Shown here: positions 7,507 through 14,274 of the stretch, piece after piece
Layout of the letters: each line of letters starts with the position of its first letter
Position numbering within the stretch: position 1 is the stretch's first letter
DNA from: Egicoccus sp. AB-alg2
GTDB lineage: Bacteria > Actinomycetota > Nitriliruptoria > Nitriliruptorales > Nitriliruptoraceae
DNA length: 38,918 nucleotides
Direction of reading: 5' to 3'
NCBI RefSeq assembly: GCF_041821065.1
Contig: NZ_JBGUAX010000017.1
Coordinates: forward strand, 1-38,918
Notes under the pieces: model-generated
Told to the model about the DNA's origin: nothing
The model's input: the letters and a program-made list of their open reading frames with translations, nothing else
Database searches by the model: none
Program-made: the position numbers and the translations under genes

Positions 7507-7935
7507 ATGGAACGCAAGACGGGTCGCCGGGTGTCGCGATGGCGCGCCCTCGTGGTCCTGGCCGCGCTCACCGGCAGCATGCTGGCCGGTGTCGGGGCGG
7601 CTGCTGCGGACGACGCAACGGCCACGTCTCGCGGCATCAGCTGGACGAGCACCGTCGACATCGTCGACTTCGTCGTGACGCCGACCCAGGGCTTCAGCTG
7701 GACCCGTGGCATCAGCTGGACCGCCTCGCCGGGCTTCAGCTGGACCCGTGGCATCAGCTGGACCGCGACGCAGGGAATCAGCTGGACCAAGGGCTTCAGC
7801 TGGACGGCCTCGCCGGGCTTCAGCTGGACCCGTGGCATCAGCTGGACCGCGACGCAGGGCATCAGCTGGACCAAGGGCTTCAGCTGGACCGCCACGCAGG
7901 GCATCAGCTGGACCAAGGGCTTCAGCTGGACCTGA
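7507..7935 (+). CDS. Secreted SWT-repeat protein, function unknown
   Basis: The product is 142 residues. A signal peptide spans residues 1-34 (basic start, hydrophobic RALVVLAALTGSMLAGVGAAA). The rest is a repeat: 13 copies of G-(I/F)-S-W-T. After a first copy at 43-47 and a non-repetitive linker (STVDIVDFVVTPTQ), the copies are arranged as five and a half units of 14 residues, G(F/I)SWT(R/K)-G(I/F)SWTA(S/T)(P/Q), running to the last residue. No other domain or cysteine is present. It has a near-ideal ribosome site and an immediate terminator, so it is probably monocistronic. SWT/SWN-type repeats occur as tails on some large secreted proteins, including S8 peptidases, but a free-standing repeat protein is not one I recognise. 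The regular Trp spacing suggests a beta-structured, self-associating or surface-binding fibre; this is inference. Confidence 0.85.
   Translation: MERKTGRRVSRWRALVVLAALTGSMLAGVGAAAADDATATSRGISWTSTVDIVDFVVTPTQGFSWTRGISWTASPGFSWTRGISWTATQGISWTKGFSWTASPGFSWTRGISWTATQGISWTKGFSWTATQGISWTKGFSWT
7690..7932 (+). repeat. 42-bp tandem repeats encoding SWT units
   Basis: About 5.8 tandem units of 42 bases, each made of two half units of 18 and 24 bases, all in frame. Every half unit contains the CAGCTGGAC core coding for S-W-T/D-type contexts. Neighbouring pairs are almost identical over 84 bases, which points to recent expansion by slippage or recombination. Copy number may vary between strains. Confidence 0.9.
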
Positions 7936-7964
7936 TCGGGGGCGCATTTCCGCCCATGATCTTC

Positions 7965-8009
7965 GCCGGCCGGCCACACTCCACGGGGTGGGCCGGCCGG
8001 CCCGTTTTC
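7965..8009 (+). terminator. Rho-independent terminator after SWT gene
   Basis: GCCGGCCGGCC at 7965-7975 pairs with GGCCGGCCGGC at 7991-8001, an 11-bp stem closed by a short loop. It is followed by CCGTTTTCT. The position is 30 bases after the stop, which fits termination of the SWT-repeat transcript before the histidine kinase gene. Confidence 0.85.
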
Positions 8010-8080
8010 TGAGACCGGCCTGACGGCGAGCGCGAGGACAAGCGATCAGCGCCAAGGTCGAACGCTACGTCGCGTTCTGG

Positions 8081-9841
8081 GTGTTGCTGGGGGTGGCGGC
8101 CCTCGGCGGCGTCATCCTGCTCACCGAGGTCCAGGCCCCCGACCTCGGCCCGCTGCTGCTGCTGGTGGCGGCCGTCGCCGTCGCCGAGCGCGTGGAGCTG
8201 CGCTTCACCTTCGAGCACTCCGACATCGCCATCACGCTCGTCGAGGTGGCCATCACCGCCGGGCTGCTGCTGGTGGCGCCGACCGAGGCGGTCGTGGCCA
8301 CGGGCCTGGGCATGATGATCGGCCAGGCCTCGCGCGTGCCGGACCTGGTCAAGGTCAGCTTCAACACCGGCCAGGCCATGGTCGGCACCGCCGTCGCAGC
8401 CCTGATCCTCCACTTCGGCCCGTCGATCGGGCCGCTGGTCAACGGCCGCGCCGTCGTGCTGGTGCTGCTCGGCATGGCCCTCTACGTCGCCGTGAACTCC
8501 CTGGCCGTGCTCGGCCTGCTCACGCTCGCCGAGCCCAGCGCCCGCGAGGGACTCGTGGGGCAGCTGCCGCTGGGCGCGATCTCGGCGCTCGGCAACGCCG
8601 CCATCGGGGTCGTGCTGGCCGCCCTCCTGGTCGTCCAGCCCGCGCTCGCGCCGTTCATCCTCGTCCCCGCCGCGGCCGTCTACCTCGCCGCCCGCGGGGC
8701 CCGGCGCACAGCCGACCTGCTCGGCCGCGTCCGCATCGACCGTGACCGGCTGACGCGCGTCGTGGACGGCACCATCGACGGCATCCTGCTGCTCGACCGC
8801 GACGGGGTCGTGCAGGTCTGGAACGCCGCCATGGAGGAGCTGACCGGCCTGTCCGCGGACCGGGTCGTGTCGCGGCCGGTCGCACGCGTGATGACCGAGT
8901 CGGTGCGCGAGGGCGACGGCGAGGTGGTGGGACGCTGGCTGATCGACGAGGCGCACGAGGGCGCCCAGCACCGCGAGTTCGACGCCCGCATCCGCCACGT
9001 CGACGGCACCGCCCGCGAGGTGCGCGAGAACCACTCGCTGATCTTCGACGATCGCGGCCGCTGCACCGGGGACGTGGTCGTGATCCGCGACGTGTCGCGG
9101 CAGCGCGAACTCGAGCGGTTGCGCGGCGACTTCGTGGCCCGCGTCTCGCACGAACTGCGGACGCCATTGACGCCGATCCGCGGCTTCGCGTCCGTGCTGT
9201 TGCGCAAGGGCGACCAACTCGACCCGGCCAGCCGACAGGAAGCGCTGGAGCGGATCGTGGAGCGCTCCGACCACCTCGCGGCAGTCGTCGAGGACCTGCT
9301 GCTGGTCACGCGACTGGACCAGCGCGAGGTCGACGAGCTGGTCCACCCGGTGCCGACCGACCTGGGGCCGCTGCTGGAACGCGTGGTCGACCACTTCCGC
9401 CAGCGCGAGCCGGGACGCACCATCGCCTTTTCCGCCTCACCCGGTACCGGCGAGGCACTGGCCGACCCGGCCCGCACCCGCCAGATCGTGACCTCGCTGC
9501 TGGACAACGCCTGCCGCTATTCACCCGAGGACACCCCGGTCGAGGTCACGCTGGACCAGGTCGGCGACGACATACGCGTCCGCGTGATCGACAGCGGGCC
9601 CGGCATTCCGCGCGAGAACCGTCAGGCCATCTTCGAGCAGTTCCACCGCCTGGAGGACCCCCTGACCATGCGCACCGGCGGGGTCGGTCTGGGGTTGTTC
9701 ATCGGTCGTCGCCTGGCCGCCGCCATGCACGGCGGTCTGGACCTGGACGAGCCCGCAGCCGCCGGAGGCAGCACCTTCGTCCTGCGTCTACCGGCCGCAG
9801 TACCCGTCGCCGGCATCGAGTCCCGCGATCTGACCGGGTGA
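8081..9841 (+). CDS. Membrane sensor histidine kinase with PAS domain
   Basis: The product is at least 586 residues. The first 200 or so form a block of about seven to eight hydrophobic helices. A PAS domain follows (about 225-340, RVVDGTIDGILLLDRDG), then a HisKA domain with FVARVSHELRTPLTPIRGF (phospho-acceptor His357), then a HATPase domain with the N box SLLDNACRYSP, G1 DSGPGIP and G2 GGVGLGLFIGRRLA. It should autophosphorylate and pass phosphate to a response regulator, none of which is adjacent. The annotated GTG at 8081 has no ribosome site and cuts into the first helix. The frame is open from 8024, and GAGGA at 8034-8038 precedes an ATC at 8045 that would give ISAKVERYVAFW before the helix. 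The real start may be that unusual codon. Confidence 0.9.
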   Translation: MLLGVAALGGVILLTEVQAPDLGPLLLLVAAVAVAERVELRFTFEHSDIAITLVEVAITAGLLLVAPTEAVVATGLGMMIGQASRVPDLVKVSFNTGQAMVGTAVAALILHFGPSIGPLVNGRAVVLVLLGMALYVAVNSLAVLGLLTLAEPSAREGLVGQLPLGAISALGNAAIGVVLAALLVVQPALAPFILVPAAAVYLAARGARRTADLLGRVRIDRDRLTRVVDGTIDGILLLDRDGVVQVWNAAMEELTGLSADRVVSRPVARVMTESVREGDGEVVGRWLIDEAHEGAQHREFDARIRHVDGTAREVRENHSLIFDDRGRCTGDVVVIRDVSRQRELERLRGDFVARVSHELRTPLTPIRGFASVLLRKGDQLDPASRQEALERIVERSDHLAAVVEDLLLVTRLDQREVDELVHPVPTDLGPLLERVVDHFRQREPGRTIAFSASPGTGEALADPARTRQIVTSLLDNACRYSPEDTPVEVTLDQVGDDIRVRVIDSGPGIPRENRQAIFEQFHRLEDPLTMRTGGVGLGLFIGRRLAAAMHGGLDLDEPAAAGGSTFVLRLPAAVPVAGIESRDLTG

Positions 9842-9947
9842 AATAGCGCGTCGTGCTACCGTCATGGCACGGTCTTTGCGTTGGGGCAAGTTGGCATGGA
9901 CCGCCGGGGACATTAGGCACCCACCGCCCACGCCAAAGGACGCGCAC

Positions 9948-10361
9948 ATGGCACGCAAGATGAGTGACGATCACAAGGCGGCACTCGCCAAAGGCCGCGC
10001 ACAGGGACGCGCCGTTCGCGACTACCTCGCCGCCCTCGAGCAGGACCGCAAGCCCGGCCGTCGTATGGATGCGGACACCGTCAAGTCCCGCATCGAAGAA
10101 GTGCAACAGAAGATCGACGCCGAGCCCGACCCGGCCAAGCGCGTGGAGATGATCCAACGCCGCCTCGACCTCGAGGAACGCCTGGTCAACATGGCGGAGG
10201 ACGTCGACCTCGAAGCACTCGAGCAGGGCTTCGTCGACGCCGCCGCGGAGTACTCGGAGCGCAAGGGCATCACCTACACCGCCTGGCGCGAAGCCGGCGT
10301 CCCGGCGGCCGTGCTCAAGCAGGCCGGCATCCGGCGCACGCGCCGCACCAACGCGGCCTGA
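9948..10361 (+). CDS. Conserved small helical protein of unknown function
   Basis: The product is 137 residues, basic and almost wholly helical. It starts ARKMSDDHKAALAKGRAQGRAVRDYL, has a long charged central helix (SRIEEVQQKIDAEPDPAKRVEMIQRRLDLEERL) and ends with a small domain, GITYTAWREAGVPAAVLKQAGI, before a basic tail. The ending looks like a compact DNA- or protein-binding fold of the kind seen in conserved actinobacterial hypotheticals. No enzyme motif is visible. The ATG at 9948 has AAAGGA seven bases upstream; an in-frame ATG at 9864 would add 28 unlikely residues. A strong terminator follows. A nucleoid or ribosome-associated role is possible but unsupported. Confidence 0.8.
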   Translation: MARKMSDDHKAALAKGRAQGRAVRDYLAALEQDRKPGRRMDADTVKSRIEEVQQKIDAEPDPAKRVEMIQRRLDLEERLVNMAEDVDLEALEQGFVDAAAEYSERKGITYTAWREAGVPAAVLKQAGIRRTRRTNAA

Positions 10362-10378
10362 CCCACCGAAACGTCCGC

Positions 10379-10414
10379 GCGGGGCCCGCCATTCGGCGGG
10401 CCCCGCCTTTTTTG
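10379..10414 (+). terminator. Strong rho-independent terminator
   Basis: A perfect 12-bp stem (GCGGGGCCCGCC, 10379-10390, with GGCGGGCCCCGC, 10395-10406) around the loop ATTC is followed by C and six T. It ends the transcript of the 137-residue protein gene and lies between convergent genes. Confidence 0.95.
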
Positions 10415-10427
10415 CGTCCCGCGGGCG

Positions 10428-11531
10428 TCAGCCACGTCCGGGTGCGTCGTCGCGACCGGAACCGCCACCGCGGGCAGCCTGGTCGCCTGCGTCGTCGTCC
10501 GTGTCCCCGCGCTGCTGGCCGGGCGCGTGGTCGCGGCCGCGCCCGTTGCGCCCCGACGCGCCGGCAGGGTCGTCGCGTCCGCCGGCCTGCCCGGCGTTCC
10601 CGCGCTGTGGCCGATCGCCCGCGGCCGACGAGCCGGCGTTCCCAGCCGCACCGGACCGCCCGTCCGCCGCCACCCGGTCACGGGGCGGCTCGCTCGCCCG
10701 ACTGCGGGGCGGTTCGGTCGCCCCGCCGCGCTCGCCCGCCACCGCCGGCGGCGGAGCGGCGATCGGCGACGTCTCCGCGGTGCTCACGAACAACCCGTCC
10801 TGCCAGCGCAGCAGCGGCGTCGTGACCTTCGCGTCGCCGCCACAGGTGAGCGTGAACGCCTCCATGGCCCGGGTGTTCTTCACGCGCATCCGTTCCGGCT
10901 TCGGGGACGCGAGCGGGCAGGTCGACGGGATGCGCAGGTCACCGTCGGACGCGACGGTGGCCAACAGCACCGCCGGGCCACGGTCGTCGAGGAACGGCGC
11001 GACCGCGTCCTCGCGCCCGTTGCCCGTCACGTCGCGGGCGAGTGGTGCACCCAGCCGCTGCGGCGCGCCGCCCGTCACCGAACCGACCGCCACGTAGGCG
11101 TGGCCGTCCCAGGCCGCCAGGGTGAGCTCCAGCACGCCGGCGGGTGTGATGGCGGACACCAGCAGCTCCGGCGTCCCGTCACCGATCAGGTCCACGGTGA
11201 GGTGGTCGAAGGCCACGGCACCGTCGACGTGCTCGTAGAGGAACGCCGCCCGCTCCGCATCACGCGACGTCCCACCGGCGTCGCCGTCGCCCGGCGCGCC
11301 GTCCTCCGAGGCGCCGTCGGCAGCGTCCGCCGGCGACGTCCCGGCCGCGCCCGGGTCGGCGTGGGCGGCCGGTTCGCCCTCACCGGCCGCCGACCGGTCG
11401 TCGTCGCCCAGCGTCTGCGCCTCGGGCACGGGGGTGGCGGTGAGCTCGGACGGCTGGCCGACCTCGGCGCACGCCGAAAGGGCCGTGGCCAGCATCGCCA
11501 CGGCCGCCACCCGGCCACGCCCGCCGCTCAC
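10428..11531 (-). CDS. Lipoprotein with FG-GAP-like repeats and disordered tail
   Basis: The product is 367 residues. The signal sequence ends in a lipobox, LSAC (18-21), so Cys21 should be lipidated and the protein held on the outer face of the membrane. An Ala/Asp/Gly-rich linker is followed by a domain with two calcium-loop-like strands, DLIGDGTPELLVSA and DVTGNGREDAVAPF, resembling FG-GAP/VCBS beta-propeller blades. Two cysteines in the domain (STCPLA, LTCGG) may pair. The last 115 or so residues are low-complexity Arg/Gly/Asp/Pro and probably disordered. GTG at 11531 was chosen because it places the signal peptide at the N-terminus; the open frame runs on to 11795 over the neighbouring gene. 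It is probably a sensor or binding lipoprotein; the ligand is unknown. Confidence 0.75.
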   Translation of the reverse strand: MSGGRGRVAAVAMLATALSACAEVGQPSELTATPVPEAQTLGDDDRSAAGEGEPAAHADPGAAGTSPADAADGASEDGAPGDGDAGGTSRDAERAAFLYEHVDGAVAFDHLTVDLIGDGTPELLVSAITPAGVLELTLAAWDGHAYVAVGSVTGGAPQRLGAPLARDVTGNGREDAVAPFLDDRGPAVLLATVASDGDLRIPSTCPLASPKPERMRVKNTRAMEAFTLTCGGDAKVTTPLLRWQDGLFVSTAETSPIAAPPPAVAGERGGATEPPRSRASEPPRDRVAADGRSGAAGNAGSSAAGDRPQRGNAGQAGGRDDPAGASGRNGRGRDHAPGQQRGDTDDDAGDQAARGGGSGRDDAPGRG

Positions 11532-11692
11532 GCCGCCCTCACCGGCACGCCTCTCGTCCGAACCGTGCAGGAAACCCGGGAAGGACACGTGTCCCGTGGC
11601 GTAGGCCCGTTCGGAGGTCGGTGGACGTCGGAATGGCCGCATTTCGGTCCATCCCGCGCCCCCACGGCCGGCAGGCCGCCGGCGCGGTCGCG

Positions 11693-12577
11693 TCAGCTCA
11701 GCAGCTGGACCCGGTCGTCGGGCTCCCAGGCGACGCGCTGCTCGCCGGCCAGAACCTGCAGCGCCGCACGGGTGGAGGCCTCCGCCGCCGGCCACAGTCG
11801 CGGATCCACCTCGGCGTAGATGCGCTCCACCAGCTGGCGAGGCGTCATCGGGCCCTCGCCCAGCGCGGCGAGGATCTGCCCGCGGCGGAACGCGCGGTGC
11901 TCGCGGTAGTAGGTGAGCACCGCGTCCGGGTCCTCCGTCAGCTCGGGCCCGTGGCCCGGCAGCAACGCGTCAGGGCCGACGGCGGCGAGCTTGCGCAGCG
12001 AGTCGAGGTAGGCCGCCAGGTCCCCGTCGGGGTGGGCGACCACCGAGGTGCCGCGCCCGAGCACGTGGTCGCCGGTGAGCACGGCGCCCGTCGGGGCCCG
12101 CAGCGCGACGTGGTCGGCGGTGTGCCCGGGCGTGGCGAGCACCTCGAGGTGCAGGCCGCCGACGTCGACGTGGTCCCCGTCGGCCACGAGCCGACCCGCC
12201 GGTCCGGCGACCTCGGGATGCGCGGCGACGACCGTGGCGCCGAACCGGCCCGCCCACGCCGCGGCCGCCTCGGCGTGGTCGACGTGATGGTGAGTCACCA
12301 CGATGATCGCGACCGCCGCGTCCAGCTCGGCCGCCACGTCCTGTACACGCCCGAAGTGCGCCGCGTCGTCCGGGCCGGGATCGACGACCACCGCGACGCC
12401 GCTACCGGGCCGCGACAGCAGGTAGGTGTTGGTGCCGTCGAGCGTCATCGGCGAGGGGTTGGGTGCCAGCACCCGGGTCGTCACCTCGTCGAGCCTGGCG
12501 ACCGGCGGCATCGCGCCGAACGCCGGCAGCGACCACGCGGCGCGGGGGTCGGGGGGCGGCAGCGGAGGTGAGGTCAT
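11693..12577 (-). CDS. MBL-fold metallo-hydrolase (LACTB2/glyoxalase II-like)
   Basis: The product is 294 residues. It carries the metallo-beta-lactamase-fold zinc motif THHHVDH (95-101), then LATPGHTADHVAL with the next metal His, LTGDHVLG with the bridging Asp, and LLPGHGPE with the last His. A C-terminal winged-helix-like part follows (MTPRQLVERIYAEVDPRL), as in the LACTB2/RNase or hydroxyacylglutathione-hydrolase-like subgroup. It begins with a proline-rich stretch and the family's NPSPMTLDGTNTYLL segment. Substrates in this group range from thioesters to RNA, so the reaction cannot be fixed. The ATG at 12577 is the only sensible start. In many actinobacteria this protein lies beside RidA and WhiB-linked genes; here those are 20 kb away. 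Confidence 0.88.
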   Translation of the reverse strand: MTSPPLPPPDPRAAWSLPAFGAMPPVARLDEVTTRVLAPNPSPMTLDGTNTYLLSRPGSGVAVVVDPGPDDAAHFGRVQDVAAELDAAVAIIVVTHHHVDHAEAAAAWAGRFGATVVAAHPEVAGPAGRLVADGDHVDVGGLHLEVLATPGHTADHVALRAPTGAVLTGDHVLGRGTSVVAHPDGDLAAYLDSLRKLAAVGPDALLPGHGPELTEDPDAVLTYYREHRAFRRGQILAALGEGPMTPRQLVERIYAEVDPRLWPAAEASTRAALQVLAGEQRVAWEPDDRVQLLS

Positions 12578-12603
12578 CGCCGCATCAGCGTAGGCGCACG
12601 CGA

Positions 12604-12637
12604 GCGGGCCCCGGACGGGGGGAGGTCCGGGGCCCGC
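12604..12637. repeat. Perfect 13-bp inverted repeat
   Basis: GCGGGCCCCGGAC (12604-12616) and GTCCGGGGCCCGC (12625-12637) form a very stable stem with an eight-base G-rich loop. It starts 27 bases upstream of the MBL-gene start codon on the minus strand. No T-run follows on either strand, so it is not a standard terminator; it may act as a 5' leader structure. Confidence 0.75.
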
Positions 12638-12667
12638 GTGCCGGCCACCTGCGGAGGCGAGGAGGCC

Positions 12668-12745
12668 GGCGGTGACGTGCTGGCGGAGGTCGCGCGCCCC
12701 GGGGAGTCATCGACCGCCTCCGGTCGCGCGCAGCACGTCACCGCC
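12668..12745. repeat. Perfect 15-bp inverted repeat, long stem-loop
   Basis: GGCGGTGACGTGCTG (12668-12682) is exactly complementary to CAGCACGTCACCGCC (12731-12745) with 48 bases between. The interior adds a second pairing, CGGAGG (12684-12689) with CCTCCG (12717-12722). It could be a structured RNA element or a palindromic protein-binding site; no T-run is present. Confidence 0.75.
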
Positions 12746-12904
12746 ATCGGGAGAGCAAGGGTGCGATGTCCCTGGTTCGCACGCGAGGGCGGAACGTATG
12801 TGTGCGGGCCGCAGGATTGTTTTCGGTCGCGCGATGCGTGAACGGCGGCGTACGGCAGGACGCACGAGCAGGCCCGGTCGATTCCGACACGCCGGACAAC
12901 GCGG

Positions 12905-12934
12905 GAGCGGCGGCCCGTCTCCGGACCGCCGCTC
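12905..12934. repeat. 9-bp inverted repeat
   Basis: GAGCGGCGG (12905-12913) pairs with CCGCCGCTC (12926-12934) around a 12-base loop. It is the third stem in this non-coding interval. On the minus strand it would lie downstream of the NUDIX gene, at 250 bases, so a terminator role is weakly supported. Confidence 0.5.
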
Positions 12935-13184
12935 ACCTCTCCCGCCCTGACGGCTCCCGCTCCGTCTCCCTCAGAAGGAGGTGACGGGAAGGTTACCGAC
13001 GGACGGTGTCCGACGGAAGGGGGCATGGGGTATTCGCCCCGTCTACCGCACGGTTTTCGCGCGAAGCGCGCACTTTCGCTACGGCCAATTCCCGACACTG
13101 GCCTGGCCATGCGGCCGCCTCGCCTGGTACCGCGTGACATCACCCAAGGCCGTCCGCTGCGCCTCACGCCATGCGGGTCGGGCG

Positions 13185-14039
13185 TCAGATCGGCTCGGGG
13201 TCGCCGCCGTCGGGATGGCGCACCAGCACCCGGCCGTCACGGCGCACCAGTTCCGGCTGGATCCGCCGCTGGTCGACCGCGTCGGTGGTCGCCGCCTTCC
13301 ACGCCTCCTCGACGGTGTTGAACGTGCCCAGCTGCTGCAGGTTGCGCCGGGTCGGGAAGATCACGACCGCCTCGCCGCGCTCGTGCGCGCCCAGGGCGTC
13401 ACCGGGAGTGGTCCAGCGCACCTCGGTGGTCTCAACGTCGTCCGGGGTGGCGGTCTGCCCGCCCGGCAGGCGGGCCAGGAAGAACCGCGTGTCGAAGCGG
13501 CGGTGCTGCCCCGCGGGCGTAACCCACCACGACCAGAAGCGCAACAGGCGCAGGTCGAGCACCAGCTCCTCGTCCTCCAGCCAGCGCCGCCAGTCCCAGG
13601 CCGCCGCCCGGTCGGCCAGGCGCTGGCGGGCGGTGACGAACGAGCGAGTGCGCAGGTCCTCGTCGGTGACCGGCGTGCCGTCCTCGCGGGTCGCCAGCAG
13701 GACCCCGACCTCCTCGAACGTCTCGCGCACGGCGGCGACCAGCAGCCCCTGGGCCGCCTCGGCGGACTCGGCGCCCAGACGCTGCTGCCAGCGCGCCGGG
13801 TTGTCCCCGACCCACCGCGCCGCGTCCAACCCGCGATCCATCGGGTCGACCTTGCCGCCCGGGAAGACCAGCGCCCCGCCGGCGAAGTCGGCCTGCAGGT
13901 GGCGCTCCAGCATCAGCACCTCGACCGGCCCCTCGCCGCGTCGCCGGTCGCGCACGACGAGCACGCTGGCCGCGTCGACCGCGGGGGCCGTGGTGTCCCC
14001 CGTGAGACGGCCGGCCCGCGTCCGTTCCTCCTGCGCCAC
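13185..14039 (-). CDS. NUDIX hydrolase (NUDT19-like)
   Basis: The product is 284 residues. The NUDIX box is split by an insertion, as in the NUDT19/coenzyme A-type branch: ALVFPGGKVDP at about 56-66, then some 40 residues, then AAVRETFEEVGVLLA (about 102-116), whose REtfEEvG holds the Mg-binding glutamates. The family cleaves nucleoside-diphosphate-linked compounds, including acyl-CoAs in this branch. The reading frame stays open far upstream, but GTG at 14039 has AGGAG six bases before it and gives a protein starting AQEERTRAGRL, so the upstream part is the shadow of the opposite-strand gene at 14275. It is divergent from the long ABC/MoxR operon. Substrate not determinable. Confidence 0.87.
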   Translation of the reverse strand: MAQEERTRAGRLTGDTTAPAVDAASVLVVRDRRRGEGPVEVLMLERHLQADFAGGALVFPGGKVDPMDRGLDAARWVGDNPARWQQRLGAESAEAAQGLLVAAVRETFEEVGVLLATREDGTPVTDEDLRTRSFVTARQRLADRAAAWDWRRWLEDEELVLDLRLLRFWSWWVTPAGQHRRFDTRFFLARLPGGQTATPDDVETTEVRWTTPGDALGAHERGEAVVIFPTRRNLQQLGTFNTVEEAWKAATTDAVDQRRIQPELVRRDGRVLVRHPDGGDPEPI

Positions 14040-14274
14040 GTGCGCTCCTGTTCCCCCGCGCGGTGGTTCCGCGAGCACGAGTTTCGCATGGCGCGCGACC
14101 CGCGAGCGAACGACATACCGGCCGGCTTCCCACCGTGCGGTGTGCGAGTATTCCGGCCGCGCCCGCAACCGACCTGGGCACGGCGACGTCGAAGCGGGGT
14201 GAGACGTCGGCATCGGGGGTCTCGCCCGAGCGTGTCGAGGCGCGCGGCGCGGGGGAAGTAGAGGGAGTCCGGAG

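Larger units (their letters stand above)
12578..13184. other. Hairpin-rich non-coding region between NUDIX and MBL genes
   Basis: These 607 bases contain no convincing gene. A 197-codon minus frame spans them, but it is low complexity and matches nothing. Several perfect inverted repeats are concentrated here, listed separately. A strong Shine-Dalgarno-like run, AGAAGGAGGTGA (12973-12984), is not followed by a start codon at proper distance. AT-richer islands occur near 12795-12825 and 13040-13100. It may hold a structured leader of the MBL gene or a small RNA. Confidence 0.4.

Noticed and set aside
7690-7932. CRISPR-like regular repeats
   Set aside because: There are no unique spacers; units are head-to-tail and in frame, so they code for a peptide repeat.
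12770-12905. tRNA-like fragments (TGGTTCGCA, GGTCGATTCC)
   Set aside because: No acceptor or anticodon stems could be built around them.
12574-13167. 197-codon minus frame between NUDIX and MBL genes
   Set aside because: Low-complexity Arg/Ser/Pro sequence, no ribosome site, crosses the inverted repeats and overlaps the MBL start.
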